Source of the DNA: Macrobrachium rosenbergii
Taxonomy: Eukaryota; Arthropoda; Malacostraca; Decapoda; Palaemonidae
DNA length: 64,000 nt
Assembly: GCF_040412425.1 (NCBI RefSeq)
Contig: NC_089744.1
Coordinates: forward strand, 28,723,501-28,787,500
Reading direction: 5' to 3'
The notes under the pieces are model-generated. The model saw only the letters and a program-made list of their open reading frames with translations. It ran no database searches and was not told the origin of the DNA. Shown one piece after another: positions 14,855-26,475 of the stretch (its first letter is position 1; the number at the start of each line of letters is the position of its first letter). The position numbers and the translations under genes are program-made.

Positions 14855-15260
14855 ACCATGACGTCACGGAAGAGCTAGACAAGAACAACTTCCTCCGCAG
14901 GATGCTCGTAACTCATCCGGTAGGCCTCTCTACCGAACGCCAAAGGCGCGTGCGCAGTAACGAGAGGGACAATAAGACACCAACTCGTTTGTTTATCCTG
15001 CTGCTTCTGCTTTTTATTCCTTTCCCTCTCCCTTTTATGTCCTTTTTCGAGATACAGAGCGAATGGCGTTTTTATTATTGTTACTGCTGTTGTCATCCAT
15101 ACCCTCCTCCCCCCCTCTTTTGTAAATACACTTCTAGCGCACTTCAATTCCCTGCTGGGTTTCCGGCATAAGGCCGCTGGTGTTGGCTGTCTTTTCGAGT
15201 TGCATGCTGCTGCCGTTTCTAAAAGGTCTTCCGGATTCCAGAGAAGAGAAAATGTAGCTT
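14855..15260. promoter_or_regulatory. CpG-richer patch with CRE and NRF-1-like motifs, speculative promoter
   Basis: A perfect palindromic CRE, TGACGTCA (14859-14866), lies about 80 bp before GCGCGTGCGCA (14946-14956), close to the NRF-1 consensus. CpG dinucleotides are denser here than in the flanks. No convincing exon follows, since the 89-codon plus frame at 14902-15171 is low complexity. The motifs could be chance. Confidence 0.2.
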
Positions 15261-15303
15261 TCCGGCTCTGTGGATTTTTACTTTAAGGAAAGGATACGTG
15301 TGC

Positions 15304-15307
<4 letters not shown>

Positions 15308-15369
<62 letters not shown>
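15308..15369. repeat. (AG)n microsatellite
   Basis: About 31 AG units. Confidence 0.97.
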
Positions 15370-15372
<3 letters not shown>

Positions 15373-16231
15373 GCAACACAGTTTCCTCTATTCAACTGTT
15401 TCGCAAGCATCTTTCTCTTTTTGTATTTTTTTTTTGGGGGGGGAGGGGGGACCCCGAAGTTCGAGGGTCGGTGACCGATACGCATCGACATGGTGAAATG
15501 ATTCAGCTAATTACCGAATCTGAAAAAAATCTTGTAATACTAGCTTACACAGAATTTTGGACCTTTAACATTTTAATGTATCTCTTGATACCAACGGGGA
15601 GGAAAGGTCTCCGGAATAATCGGCGTGACTGAGAGGTAATTTAAAAGCCAAATTGACCATTCAGTGAATGTAAACATTTTTTATAAGGTTTCAAAACTAC
15701 TTCTGGGAACGAAAGGAAGAAACAAAATAAACTTTTAGGTCAAATTAAGGAGGCTTAAGAGAGTAAAGACATTTGCAGTGGCAGATCTAAGTTTTGCATG
15801 CATTCCTGTCTTATGTTTTCTAACTTAAGGATAAAAAATTATTGCCAAGCAGTGAATATTCACAACGTTACCGGAAGTGTTTTTCATCGAATTGATTGTG
15901 TGAGTTAAATTATAATTGGCCCAACTTCGTTCACTCAGAGACCATGCTACTTAGTAAATTCCAGCCTGTTGGAAAAGAAATGTAAAATATGGTTGATACA
16001 AAACAGATTCATTTCTTGTTTCGCTAAATTACCAATGGAGTCTTTTTCATATACCTTCATCTTGGCAGTCATTGCTATCAGTTATATCAACAAGATGAAT
16101 AAAAACCAGCTTCAACCCCATACTCAAGTACTGAATGAAAGTGGTTAACTCAAGAGCTTAAAGAGAAGGTGGAAAGATAGTAAAGAAGAGAAAGAGAAAG
16201 GAGGACCAAATGATGGCACGACCTAAGTGAA
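15370..16231. other. No gene recognised
   Basis: Contains a T-run then G-run with a short C-run near 15429-15455. Otherwise AT-rich unique sequence. Confidence 0.5.
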
Positions 16232-16512
16232 GTATATATACCTTAGTTTAACCAGACCACTGAAGAGCTGATTAACAGTTCTCCTAGAGAGGGAGGGCTG
16301 GCCCCAAGGATTAGACTTATTTTACGTGGCTAAGAACCAATTGGTTACCTAGCAATGGGACCTATTACTTATTGTGGAATCCGAACCACATTATAACGAG
16401 AAATTAATTTCTGTCACCAGAAATAAATTCCTCTAATTCTTCATTGGCCGGTCGGAGAATCGAACGCGGGCCCAGCAGAGTGCTAACTGAGAACGATACC
16501 CACCCGTCCAGT
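16232..16512 (-). mobile_element. tRNA-derived SINE, near full length
   Basis: Read on the minus strand from the right edge, a tRNA-like head contains GTTCGATTCTCC (box B, within 16454-16467). A conserved body follows with GTGGTTCGGATTCCACAAT, GTTGCTAGGTAACC deviations and TTAGCCACGTAAAATAAG, and the element ends in GGTCTGGTTAAACTAAGG and a TATATA tail. Two truncated copies of the same body occur at 19769-19885 and 51858-51906, which confirms a dispersed family. It resembles a SINE family I know from decapod genomes, but the family name is not asserted. Confidence 0.8.
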
Positions 16513-16644
16513 GAGGAACTTCTTTCCTTTTTGACGTCCAGGGGTGAAGGCAAATTAGGGAAGGTAGAATAGGTGAATAAACAAGTAAAAAGTGCCCCTA
16601 AGTTTTTTCGGCGCGATCGAGTTTTCTGTATTAGGTATAATGCT

Positions 16645-16967
16645 GTATGAAACTCTCAGCCACGGCCCATGAAACTCTCAGCTGCGACCCATGAGATTTT
16701 CAGTCACGTCCCGATGGTGGCCTGTGTTTTTGGCAGGTATAGCAGTGCCATACGCACAGTCATGGCTAAATTTAACCTTAAATAAATTAAAAACTACTGA
16801 GGCTAGAGGTCTGCAATTTGCTATGTTTGATGATTGGAGGGTGGATGATCAACATACCAATTTGCAGCCCTCTAGCCTCAGTAGTTTTTAAGATCTGAGG
16901 GCGGACAGAAAAAGTGCGGACGGACAGATAAAGCCGTCACAATAGTTTTCTTTTACAGAAAACTAAA
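16645..16967. mobile_element. Foldback (inverted-repeat) element
   Basis: A 41-bp arm at 16787-16827 (core AAACTACTGAGGCTAGAGG) is repeated as its reverse complement at 16851-16891, with a 23-bp loop. To the left are three imperfect ~24-bp direct repeats of ATGAAACTCTCAGCCACGGC type (16648-16720). To the right a conserved tail reads GCGGACGGACAG then TTTTCTTTTACAGAAAAC, itself a small palindrome. There is no coding capacity. Confidence 0.75.
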
Positions 16968-17602
<635 letters not shown>

Positions 17603-18914
17603 ACTGCTTGTCAAGCAGTAGTGACTCCAATCTATAACACAAGGTTGAATAACATTAAAACTCTTTATGTTTTAAAATAACGAACATTAGCTATGATGTG
17701 TAAAGAAAGATGTTCGAGGTGAAGAATATTCCGGTAATATAAATTTTCACTGGAAATGAAATTTTTAGAATATTTCATTTTGACATAGTCGAACTCCAGT
17801 TCAAGAAGGATACTGAAAGCAATTAGAATCAGCCAAGTAACGTGACAATAATTATTGTACAGTATTATTTTTTCACTCAAGTATTTTCATTATTCTTGAT
17901 GTGACCTTTGTAAGATAATAGCTAAAAGTAAAACAAATTGCCAGAAGGATTAAAAGTGAAGGTTATTAAAATATTTGCAGAATACTTTCTAATGTTTAGT
18001 CGAGTGTCTGTGATGGTATTTCTAAGTATTAGCTCCGCACGGACTGTATGGAACGGTTCCGCGAATACAAGAGACATTCGGGAGCCATACGTTCAAGAAG
18101 GGATTGCTCAAGGAGATCTATTATAAAAAGGAACCATACTAACCCAACGTACCCTACCTAACCTAACCTCGTAGGCCGTGTTACTTAGCGGTAGGCTCCG
18201 CCCCCCGAAACTCCCGGTGAAGGAAACCACTTTTTACCAAAAGTTACCCTATAACACTGCGCATGCGGGATAGCAAAAATATAATAAATTCCCAGGTTAA
18301 TTACAGTCGAGCGACAAAAAATAACAGTAAATTCTTGATAAGCAACCAAAATACTATGGAAAAAATCAATTTCCAAGGCAATACCCGACGCGGAGCTAAT
18401 ACCTAGTTCTACCTCTGTGACTAAACTCTAGTTGTAATTTTTGAAGATTTACTAGTGATCTTCGATTTTCTAAGAATTTGGTAGTCCTGATGTAATAACA
18501 AAAATCATCAAAAGTCGACAAAAACGAACCATTTTCTGACTGAGTAAATAATAAAGAAAAAGGAACTCGTTTTGTCAAGTAAAGAACAATTTACAAACAA
18601 CCTTATTTTAACTCAACGATACGAGTTGTCAGACTTCTCGAACTAGATTTTCTAAAAACAAATTTACAGTCTTGCTCATTGATTGCTCTGAGGCGGCATT
18701 ACAGAGGGGGTTGGGTCAGTATTGATTTTTAGGATCGGCCTAATTTGAATTCAGCCCCCGAATGGCGGCGGGGAAATGAGGCTGGATTACAAGGGTACAC
18801 AATTTCCTCTTCTGCATTACTTAGGGGTCCTTCGAAAATTGGGAGATCTCAGTACTGATGGACGGTTTCACACTATGGTCTAATCAGTGTATAACAGTAT
18901 AGCTCTTATATAGC
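17603..18914. other. No gene recognised
   Basis: Short frames only. A CCTAACCTAACC stretch near 18155-18170 resembles two to three units of the arthropod telomeric repeat (CCTAA), too short to be a telomeric insertion. CpG-containing sequence with TGCGCATGCG lies near 18258-18268. Confidence 0.5.
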
Positions 18915-18968
18915 TTTAGTAATGCCTACAGTGTACAGCATGAGGTCCACTGATGGCACCACTCACTG
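18915..18968 (-). repeat. GTGCAC-hairpin repeat family, terminal fragment
   Basis: Only the conserved end is present: TAATGCCTACAGTG, the degenerate hairpin and CACTGATGGCACCACTC. It is in opposite orientation to 19063-19385. Confidence 0.6.
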
Positions 18969-19062
18969 CGGGTTAGCTAAGAATGTTAAGCTTCATTGCC
19001 AAGCGTTCTTGAGGGAAGCTTGAGTGAAATAATCACAAGGGTACAAGCTAATATTCTTTTTT

Positions 19063-19385
19063 TCCCCGTAGGGGGTAGTGCCGTCAGTGCACCTCACGGG
19101 GTGCACTCTAGGCATTATTAAAGGTTCTTTGCAGCGTTCCTTCGGTCCCTAGCGGCAACCCATTTCGTTCCTTTTGCTCTACTTCCATTCATATTATTTT
19201 TCTTCCATCCTACTCTCCACCCTCTCCAAACAATCATTTCATATATTGCAACTGCAAGGTTTTCCTCCTGTGACACCTTTCAACCCCACCTACTCTCAAT
19301 ATCCTTTCCATTGCGGAATGTCCTCATAGGTCCAGTGCTGGGACTTTGTCTCAAACTCTTATATTCCATTCCTTATATTCTTTTA
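19063..19385 (+). repeat. GTGCAC-hairpin dispersed repeat
   Basis: Starts GGGGGTAGTGCCGTCAGTGC, contains a hairpin with GTGCACC/GGTGCAC arms, then TTTGCAGCGTTCCTTCGG, a CT-rich body and CAACTGCAAGG. Related copies lie at 42768-43035 (minus), 45715-46020 (plus) and 61740-61990 (minus). About 250-320 bp, non-coding, family unknown. Confidence 0.75.
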
Positions 19386-19670
19386 CCTTTGCCTGTGTCG
19401 TATAATCTTCACTCGCCGTTCCTGTATTTTGTCTGGAAGCTTTGCTGGCGATCATTTGTGGCTGTAGAAAGAGAATAGTGGAAAAATAAAGGAAAATACC
19501 CGGACTCAGAGGGACAGCACAAGAATTCACGGAAAAAAAAATTGAAATACCGAGAACTCACTTTCCGATCCGCTGACCAAAAGAATCTCTCTGATTTGAA
19601 GGGAAAGCTTCAAAGCTCTTGTATTTTTTATCCCTAAGGGGAGAAATCAAGCGTATTTACGAGAGAAGTA

Positions 19671-19672
<2 letters not shown>
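19386..19672. other. No gene recognised
   Basis: Short unique spacer with no supported feature. Confidence 0.5.

Positions 19673-19733
<61 letters not shown>
19673..19733. repeat. (TA)n microsatellite
   Basis: About 30 TA units. Confidence 0.97.
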
Positions 19734-19737
<4 letters not shown>

Positions 19738-19768
19738 TAAATATAATGTATATTGTGTGTGTATATAT

Positions 19769-19885
19769 AAGTATACCTTAGTTTAACCAGACCACTGAGC
19801 TGATTAACAGCTCTCCTAGGGCTGGCCCGAAGGATTAGACTTATTTACGTGGCTAAGAACAAGTTGGTTACCTAGCAACGGGACC
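19769..19885 (-). mobile_element. SINE fragment, 3' half only
   Basis: Matches the 3' half of the SINE at 16232-16512 (GTTTAACCAGACCACTGAGC through GTTACCTAGCAACGGGACC). The tRNA-like head is missing and the break falls at a TA tract. Confidence 0.8.
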
Positions 19886-19921
19886 ATATATATATATATA
19901 TACTGTATATACACATACATA

Positions 19922-20040
19922 CATACTGTCACAAGGATCACGTGATTAAATGTACTGCAAGATAAGGGGAAATGTAAAGTGATAGGATTAGGGGATTAAA
20001 GTAAAAAAAAGAAGAATGATAAGAATAATAGAAAGAATAG
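19922..20040 (+). repeat. Dispersed repeat copy 2
   Basis: Partner of 12763-12880, sharing CACAAGGATCACGTGATTAA, GGGGATTAAAGTAAAAAAA and GATAAGAATAATAGAA. Confidence 0.8.
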
Positions 20041-20114
20041 TAAGGAAGTTGAAAAAGTGCGTAGAGAGGAAATGGAAGAACTTGTGGAAATGTCTTTAAT
20101 GAATAATTTCAAAG

Positions 20115-20161
<47 letters not shown>

Positions 20162-20162
20162 G

Positions 20163-20201
<39 letters not shown>

Positions 20202-20218
20202 TTATTATTATTATTATA
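20115..20218. repeat. (CTA)n then (TTA)n trinucleotide repeat
   Basis: About 28 CTA units with a single TGC interruption near 20160, then several TTA units. Runs of Thr or Ile in open frames come from this. Confidence 0.95.
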
Positions 20219-20246
20219 TTTTCAGCAATGTTTAGGTGATTCCGTT

Positions 20247-20344
20247 CATTATTATAATTTTTTTTTTATCACGTGTACCTAAATTTTGTTTACCGTATTG
20301 TATCTTGTCTATCTTTCTGTATGGCCCTGAGCTGAAATAAAGGA

Positions 20345-20394
<50 letters not shown>

Positions 20395-20507
20395 GCAAAA
20401 TTTTTGTGCATCCGTTCTTTTCTTTTATCTCGTGTACCTAAATTTTGTTTACTACGGTGTATCTTCCTTGTCTTTCTCTTTGTATGGCTCTGAGCTGAAA
20501 TAAGAGA

Positions 20508-20574
<67 letters not shown>
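20247..20574 (+). mobile_element. Two tandem LINE-type 3' tails with (ATT)n ends
   Basis: Two ~160-bp copies (20247-20394 and 20409-20574) share CGTGTACCTAAATTTTGTTT, TGTATGGC, CTGAGCTGAAATAA and end in long (ATT)n tracts. A GAGCTGAAATAA motif plus short-unit tail is typical of CR1/L2-type LINE or dependent SINE 3' ends. No reverse-transcriptase sequence lies upstream, so these are tail-only copies. Confidence 0.65.
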
Positions 20575-21943
<1,369 letters not shown>

Positions 21944-21944
<1 letters not shown>

Positions 21945-22141
21945 ACAATTTTCTGACCGTATGTGAACGTAGCTAATATTTTAAAGAAATGCATAAAGCT
22001 CTGAGTTTATAAAAACAGTAATTAAAAAAGAAATTAGACCTTGGGAAGGCACCTTACATGATGGAGAGTTTTATTTATTTTATTCTGGTTTTCATGTTGA
22101 TAAGAACAAAACGACTTGAAAAGCATAGTGCACTGCAGATG
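21944..22141 (-). repeat. Inverted duplication, left arm
   Basis: The reverse complement of about 200 bp here matches 22608-22804 with scattered mismatches. Shared blocks include CAGTGCACTATGCT, AACCAGAATAAAAT, CCTTCCCAAGGTCT, TTATGCATTTCTTTAAAATA and GTGCACTGC-type ends. The minus-strand open frame reads KSFCSYQHENQNK, akin to the right arm's plus frame. Confidence 0.8.
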
Positions 22142-22358
22142 GCAATTATTACCTAGAAATAATATGATATACAATTTCCTCCTGACTGTAATCCATGAAC
22201 GACCATGGCATACTGCTTTCAAATCAAGGAAGTCACATCTGTTGAGATATAAGTACATACGTATTGCAGTAGATTTAAAGTTGGGTTTCCTCATTTAATG
22301 TGTCATCATTATTACAGCGATGATGCTGTCTTAAAACTGTAATTGTGTAATGATATTA

Positions 22359-22586
<228 letters not shown>

Positions 22587-22607
22587 ATATATTTTTTCAT
22601 ATCGTTA

Positions 22608-22804
22608 CACAGTTACAGTGCACTATGCTCTTCAAGTCTTTGTTGTTATCAAGTTGAGAACCAGAATAAAATGAATAAAACTCGTCATCGCGTAAGGTAC
22701 CTTCCCAAGGTCTTGTTTTTGAATTGCTGGTTTCGTAAACTCAGAGGTTTATGCATTTCTTTAAAATATTGGCTACGCTCACATGTGGTCAGAGAATTGT
22801 GCAG
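22608..22804 (+). repeat. Inverted duplication, right arm
   Basis: Partner of 21944-22141 in opposite orientation, spaced by about 470 bp that include the long TA tract. Could be two insertions of an unknown repeat family or a local inverted duplication. Confidence 0.8.
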
Positions 22805-22963
22805 TCATTTGAAAGGAAAACGAAGAATCATGTAAGCGTCAGGTATCAACTATGAAACAGAATGCACTCTGTTAGCCTTCACGGAAATAAGCTTCTGTAA
22901 ATTTGTAGTTGGTAATTGTTTTCTGCTAAATGAAATCTTATATATGTTAGAATAGAATACTTA

Positions 22964-23085
<122 letters not shown>

Positions 23086-24676
23086 TCTTATGCTGTGGTT
23101 TTCATAATACAGTAATCTCCTCGTGTGTATTTGTGTGTTGTTGTGTACTGTATGATTTTGTTTCAGATACGCGTATGCCGTAAAAGAGTTAGCGTAAAGT
23201 TAGTGGTTAAACGCTATATGGTTTGAGAGGAGGACGTGTGCGTCGAGCTGAGAGAGACTGAGAGCCTTGTTCATTGTATAGAGAGCACTTGTTAGCCCAT
23301 GTTCGAAACTGCTGAAGTAATGCATTCCATTGGGACGCGATCAAAACACTGTGGAAAAACCTACCACGTAGATAGACGCCCATACAGAGGAGTCAACACT
23401 CAGAGACCAAAAAGCGTTGTGGAAAGGAGCTGCGTTTTTCCGCTCCGCGTCTCTCTCTCTCTCTCTCGCTCGCTCGCTCTCGGGATTTTACGAATGTCCT
23501 GTTTTAACGTAATTGATATTTAGATAGACGATGGTCACTCATATCCTTTAACGGTTTAATTCCTTAGTAAATGTGTCTGAGTTATCTGAACAGTGTATTT
23601 TATTAAGTGTGTGTGTAACGGCGCCTGGTTAAAAACATGAAGCAATTTGGTACCAAGGTATTGTAAACATAATTGTGGGTTTCTAGTGCACTAAGAAAAA
23701 TATTTAGAGTGGTTATATGTAAAGATACCTTTTCACTTTTTTAATATTTTTCGTGTTATATGTTTTATGCTTTATCTTTTGAAGAATTTTTCTTTTATAC
23801 ATATATGTGATGTGTTTGCTATTGCCTTAATTTTTGCTTTACATTTTTTGATATTTAATCTTTCTGCAGAGTATATATTTCTGTGTCTTTTGTATCCACA
23901 TTTTTATATGATTGATTTATTTGCCTTATTTTGTTTAACACGTGGGAATTAATTTACTTACAGTATATTTCCTTTCAATCAAGTTTTGTTATTTAACAAT
24001 TTAAATCTTTCTTGAATAATTTTTGATGAATTAATAAATTAATTTCTGATTTAATTTTGACTGATGATTAATTCAGATGTAATCCAATTGCGTTTGGTTT
24101 TCAAATAATAATAATTTCCCTGAGACTGTTAATGTCATGTATAATCTTTGAATTTAGAAATAAATTTTCGTATTTAAAATATTATATCAGAGTTTCATTC
24201 ATTGACCCACCAGTAATTTTGATTTGAATTAGAGATAGAGTGGTAAGTGAGATGTTTTCCTTCAAGTAATTGAAGTGAGCTCGAACCAGGGAAATGAAAT
24301 AAATAGAAATACTTGAACTTTTATAATGTTAATGGAGTGATGCCCTTAGATTTTACCTCACACCTGTTTAACGAACTTTATCTGCTTTCTTTCATGATTG
24401 ATAAGTTTGTAAGGGATCACTGTTGCCTTTAGAGAAATCAGTCGTCTTGTATGTGTGATGAGGGTTCAGGTGTCTGGCTTTTTGTGAGTTAACTATAATT
24501 GTTGAATAAATGGTAAGTTTGGTAATCAAATATCAAGCACTTAGATACCAGGTTTGATTTAAAGAACAGACACTGGACACCTGGGGTCACCATATATAAA
24601 TGGTGCACTAGACTCCGGGACAAGCACTTAGATATCAGGTTTGATTTGAAGAACAGACACTGGACACTTCGTCACA
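23086..24676 (+). repeat. 5' LTR
   Basis: Starts TCTTATGCTGTGGTTTTC and ends CACTTCGTCACA. Boundaries are set by identity to 29849-31453 and by the flanking ACAT. It lacks the usual TG start at the outermost base, since the first TG is 5 nt in. Contains a CT/CGCT tract near 23449-23481 and an 87-bp duplication at its 3' end. Short open frames inside are repeated in the other LTR and are not genes. Confidence 0.92.
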
Positions 24677-24702
24677 TATATAAGTGGTGCCCAGACCCGG
24701 GA
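24534..24702 (+). repeat. Tandem duplication spanning the LTR end and primer-site region
   Basis: Unit A (24534-24620) and unit B (24621-24702) both read CAAGCACTTAGATA.CAGG, AAGAACAGACACTGGACAC, GTCAC, ATATATAA.TGGTGC and end CCGGGA. In unit B the GTCACA is the LTR end and TGGTGCCCAGACCCGGGA lies outside. In unit A the homologous TGGTGCACTAGACTCCGGGA lies inside the LTR. The same arrangement is in the 3' LTR (31310-31453). Confidence 0.88.
24685..24702 (+). promoter_or_regulatory. Candidate primer-binding site
   Basis: TGGTGCCCAGACCCGGGA starts with the TGG that pairs with a tRNA CCA end and lies 8 nt after the LTR border, longer than the usual 0-5 nt. The matching tRNA species was not identified. 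Confidence 0.6.
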
Positions 24703-24879
24703 AAAACAGATCACAAATATCACTCTGGTGTATACTGGTGGTGTTAGGGACATATTTTATTAGGAGAGTGACCATATAGTTCTTTTATTTTATGAGGAGA
24801 GTGACCATATAATTGTTTTTTGCATTTTGTTGTGTTGAATTGTTGTCATATTGAATTGTTAGTTGATTAACTGAGAGAG

Positions 24880-26475
24880 ATGGTTCCCTTCGATGTTCAA
24901 GAGTTTTTAGCAAACCCCTCCATCCAAGAGTTATCTGAAATCACTCTGACTAAAGCACAGTGGAGTGAGATAGCAGTAGCATATGGTGGTCAGGTGTCTG
25001 CCAACATGGTAAAGGCACAAATAAAATTCATTGCAATCCAAGCATTGATGGACTCTGGTAAAATAGATGAGGAGCTCGGAGTTGCACAAGAATTGTTGAA
25101 CGCAGCTGAGGCAGAACTTATAGATAAACACGGGCAAAAGAAAGAGAAAAGTGATGCAGAAGCAGAGCTTAGACGTCTGGAAGCAGAAACAAATTTGATT
25201 AAGCTGAAGATGCAGGCTGAAAGAGAGAGAATGCAGGCTGAAAGAGAGAGAATGCAGGCTGAAAGAGAGAGAATGCAGGCTGAAAGAGAAAAAGAAGACA
25301 GAGAAAAACGAGAAAGAAAAGAAAGAGAAGAAGAGAAAGCTGCTGAAGAATTAAGAGAAATAGCTAGACACAAGAGAGAGATGGAAAGGTTGAAAGCTAC
25401 AGCTGAATTGCCCGTAACACCTTCTAACCCTACTCAAGGTGATTCAGACCCTGTATTTGATGTAGTAAGAGTGCAGAAGTTAATTCCAAAGTTTACAGAA
25501 GAAGCTCCAGATGAGTTTTTTGATCACTTTGAAAAAGTGGCTGCAGGTATGGGATGGCCAGAGGATAAATGGTGAGTCTTGTTGCAGAGTGTTCTCATTG
25601 GTAAAGGAAGAAGTGCCTATTTAGCCTTATCAGCTGATCAGTGTAAAGAGTACAAGGTACTTAAACACAATGTGCTACAAGTTTACCAGATGACCACTGA
25701 ATATTATAATGAAAGATTCAGATCTTTGGGAAAGGATGACCAGATAACTTTCTTGGATTATGCGTACAAAGTGAGAAGATGTTTTAAACGATGGTTGGAG
25801 GCTGCTAAAGTTAAAACATTTGAAGATCTTGAAGAATTAGTTGTTCTTGAACAATATCTTAGGGGAATTCCTGAACACATAAGAGCCTATCTGAGAGAGA
25901 GAGAGGTGAATAAACTTGACAAAGCTGCTACACTTAGCGAGGATTTCAATATCATCAGCAGCAGAAGGAACTATAATGTCAAGTACCAGAATCAACGCAC
26001 AGGTTTTAGGTCTCATCCAAATTTCAGGAGCAGATTTAATGGGAATCCTACAAGTGGTAATACCAAGTCAATGCAGGGTAATATCCCTCAGCAACCTAAT
26101 GTAAAATCCTCATATAATAATGTTGCAAGGCAATTACAGAAGCCTAATTTTGTCTGCTACAAGTGTGGAAGAGCAGGAAACTTCAGTCGGGAGTGTCATC
26201 AGACACATTGGCAGTCCAAACCAGTTGGTCAAGTAGTGAGAAGTGACCAGGTGAAACAGACTACAAAGAACAATGTGGGAAGGAGTCAAGCTCCAGTGAA
26301 GACTGAGACTAAACAAGCTGAATGTTTAGAAACCAGTGGAAATGTAACTTCAAGCAGTGAGTGGCTGAGCAGTGTGGAGGCTTTTAAGCCATATATCTAT
26401 GAGGGTACGCTGACAACTCCAGGAGGAAGTGTGCAGGTACCAGTCAGGTGTTACGTGATACAGGAGCAACCATAG
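24880..26475 (+). pseudogene. gag: gag (SCAN-like capsid and zinc knuckle) with in-frame stop
   Basis: One frame runs from ATG 24880 to TAG 26473-26475, broken only by TGA at 25573-25575. Without that stop it would be about 531 codons. The N-terminal region is followed by a charged coiled-coil segment with four identical heptads MQAERER (residues 111-138, encoded by four 21-bp repeats at 25210-25293). The capsid part has YNERFRSL, W-containing helix, LEELVVLEQYLRGIPEHIRAYLRE and is SCAN-like. SCAN domains derive from Gmr1-like capsids. A zinc knuckle at about 26155-26196 reads CYKCGRAGNFSREC: the canonical His is Asn (AAC 26179-26181). Gag would assemble the particle and bind RNA. The TGA lies within the capsid domain and would truncate it. 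Confidence 0.88.

Noticed and set aside
18155..18170. Interstitial telomere (CCTAA repeats)
   Set aside because: Only two to three units, with imperfect neighbours.
23299..23952. Host genes within 23299-23523 and 23767-23952, repeated at 30062-30292 and 30548-30733
   Set aside because: Both pairs lie inside the two LTRs of the same retrotransposon and are duplicates by LTR identity.
25569..25590. GGTGAGT...TTGCAG around the gag TGA as a tiny intron
   Set aside because: It has donor and acceptor look-alikes but would be only about 16-20 nt, too short for a spliceosomal intron, and removal would not be needed if the TGA is a point mutation.
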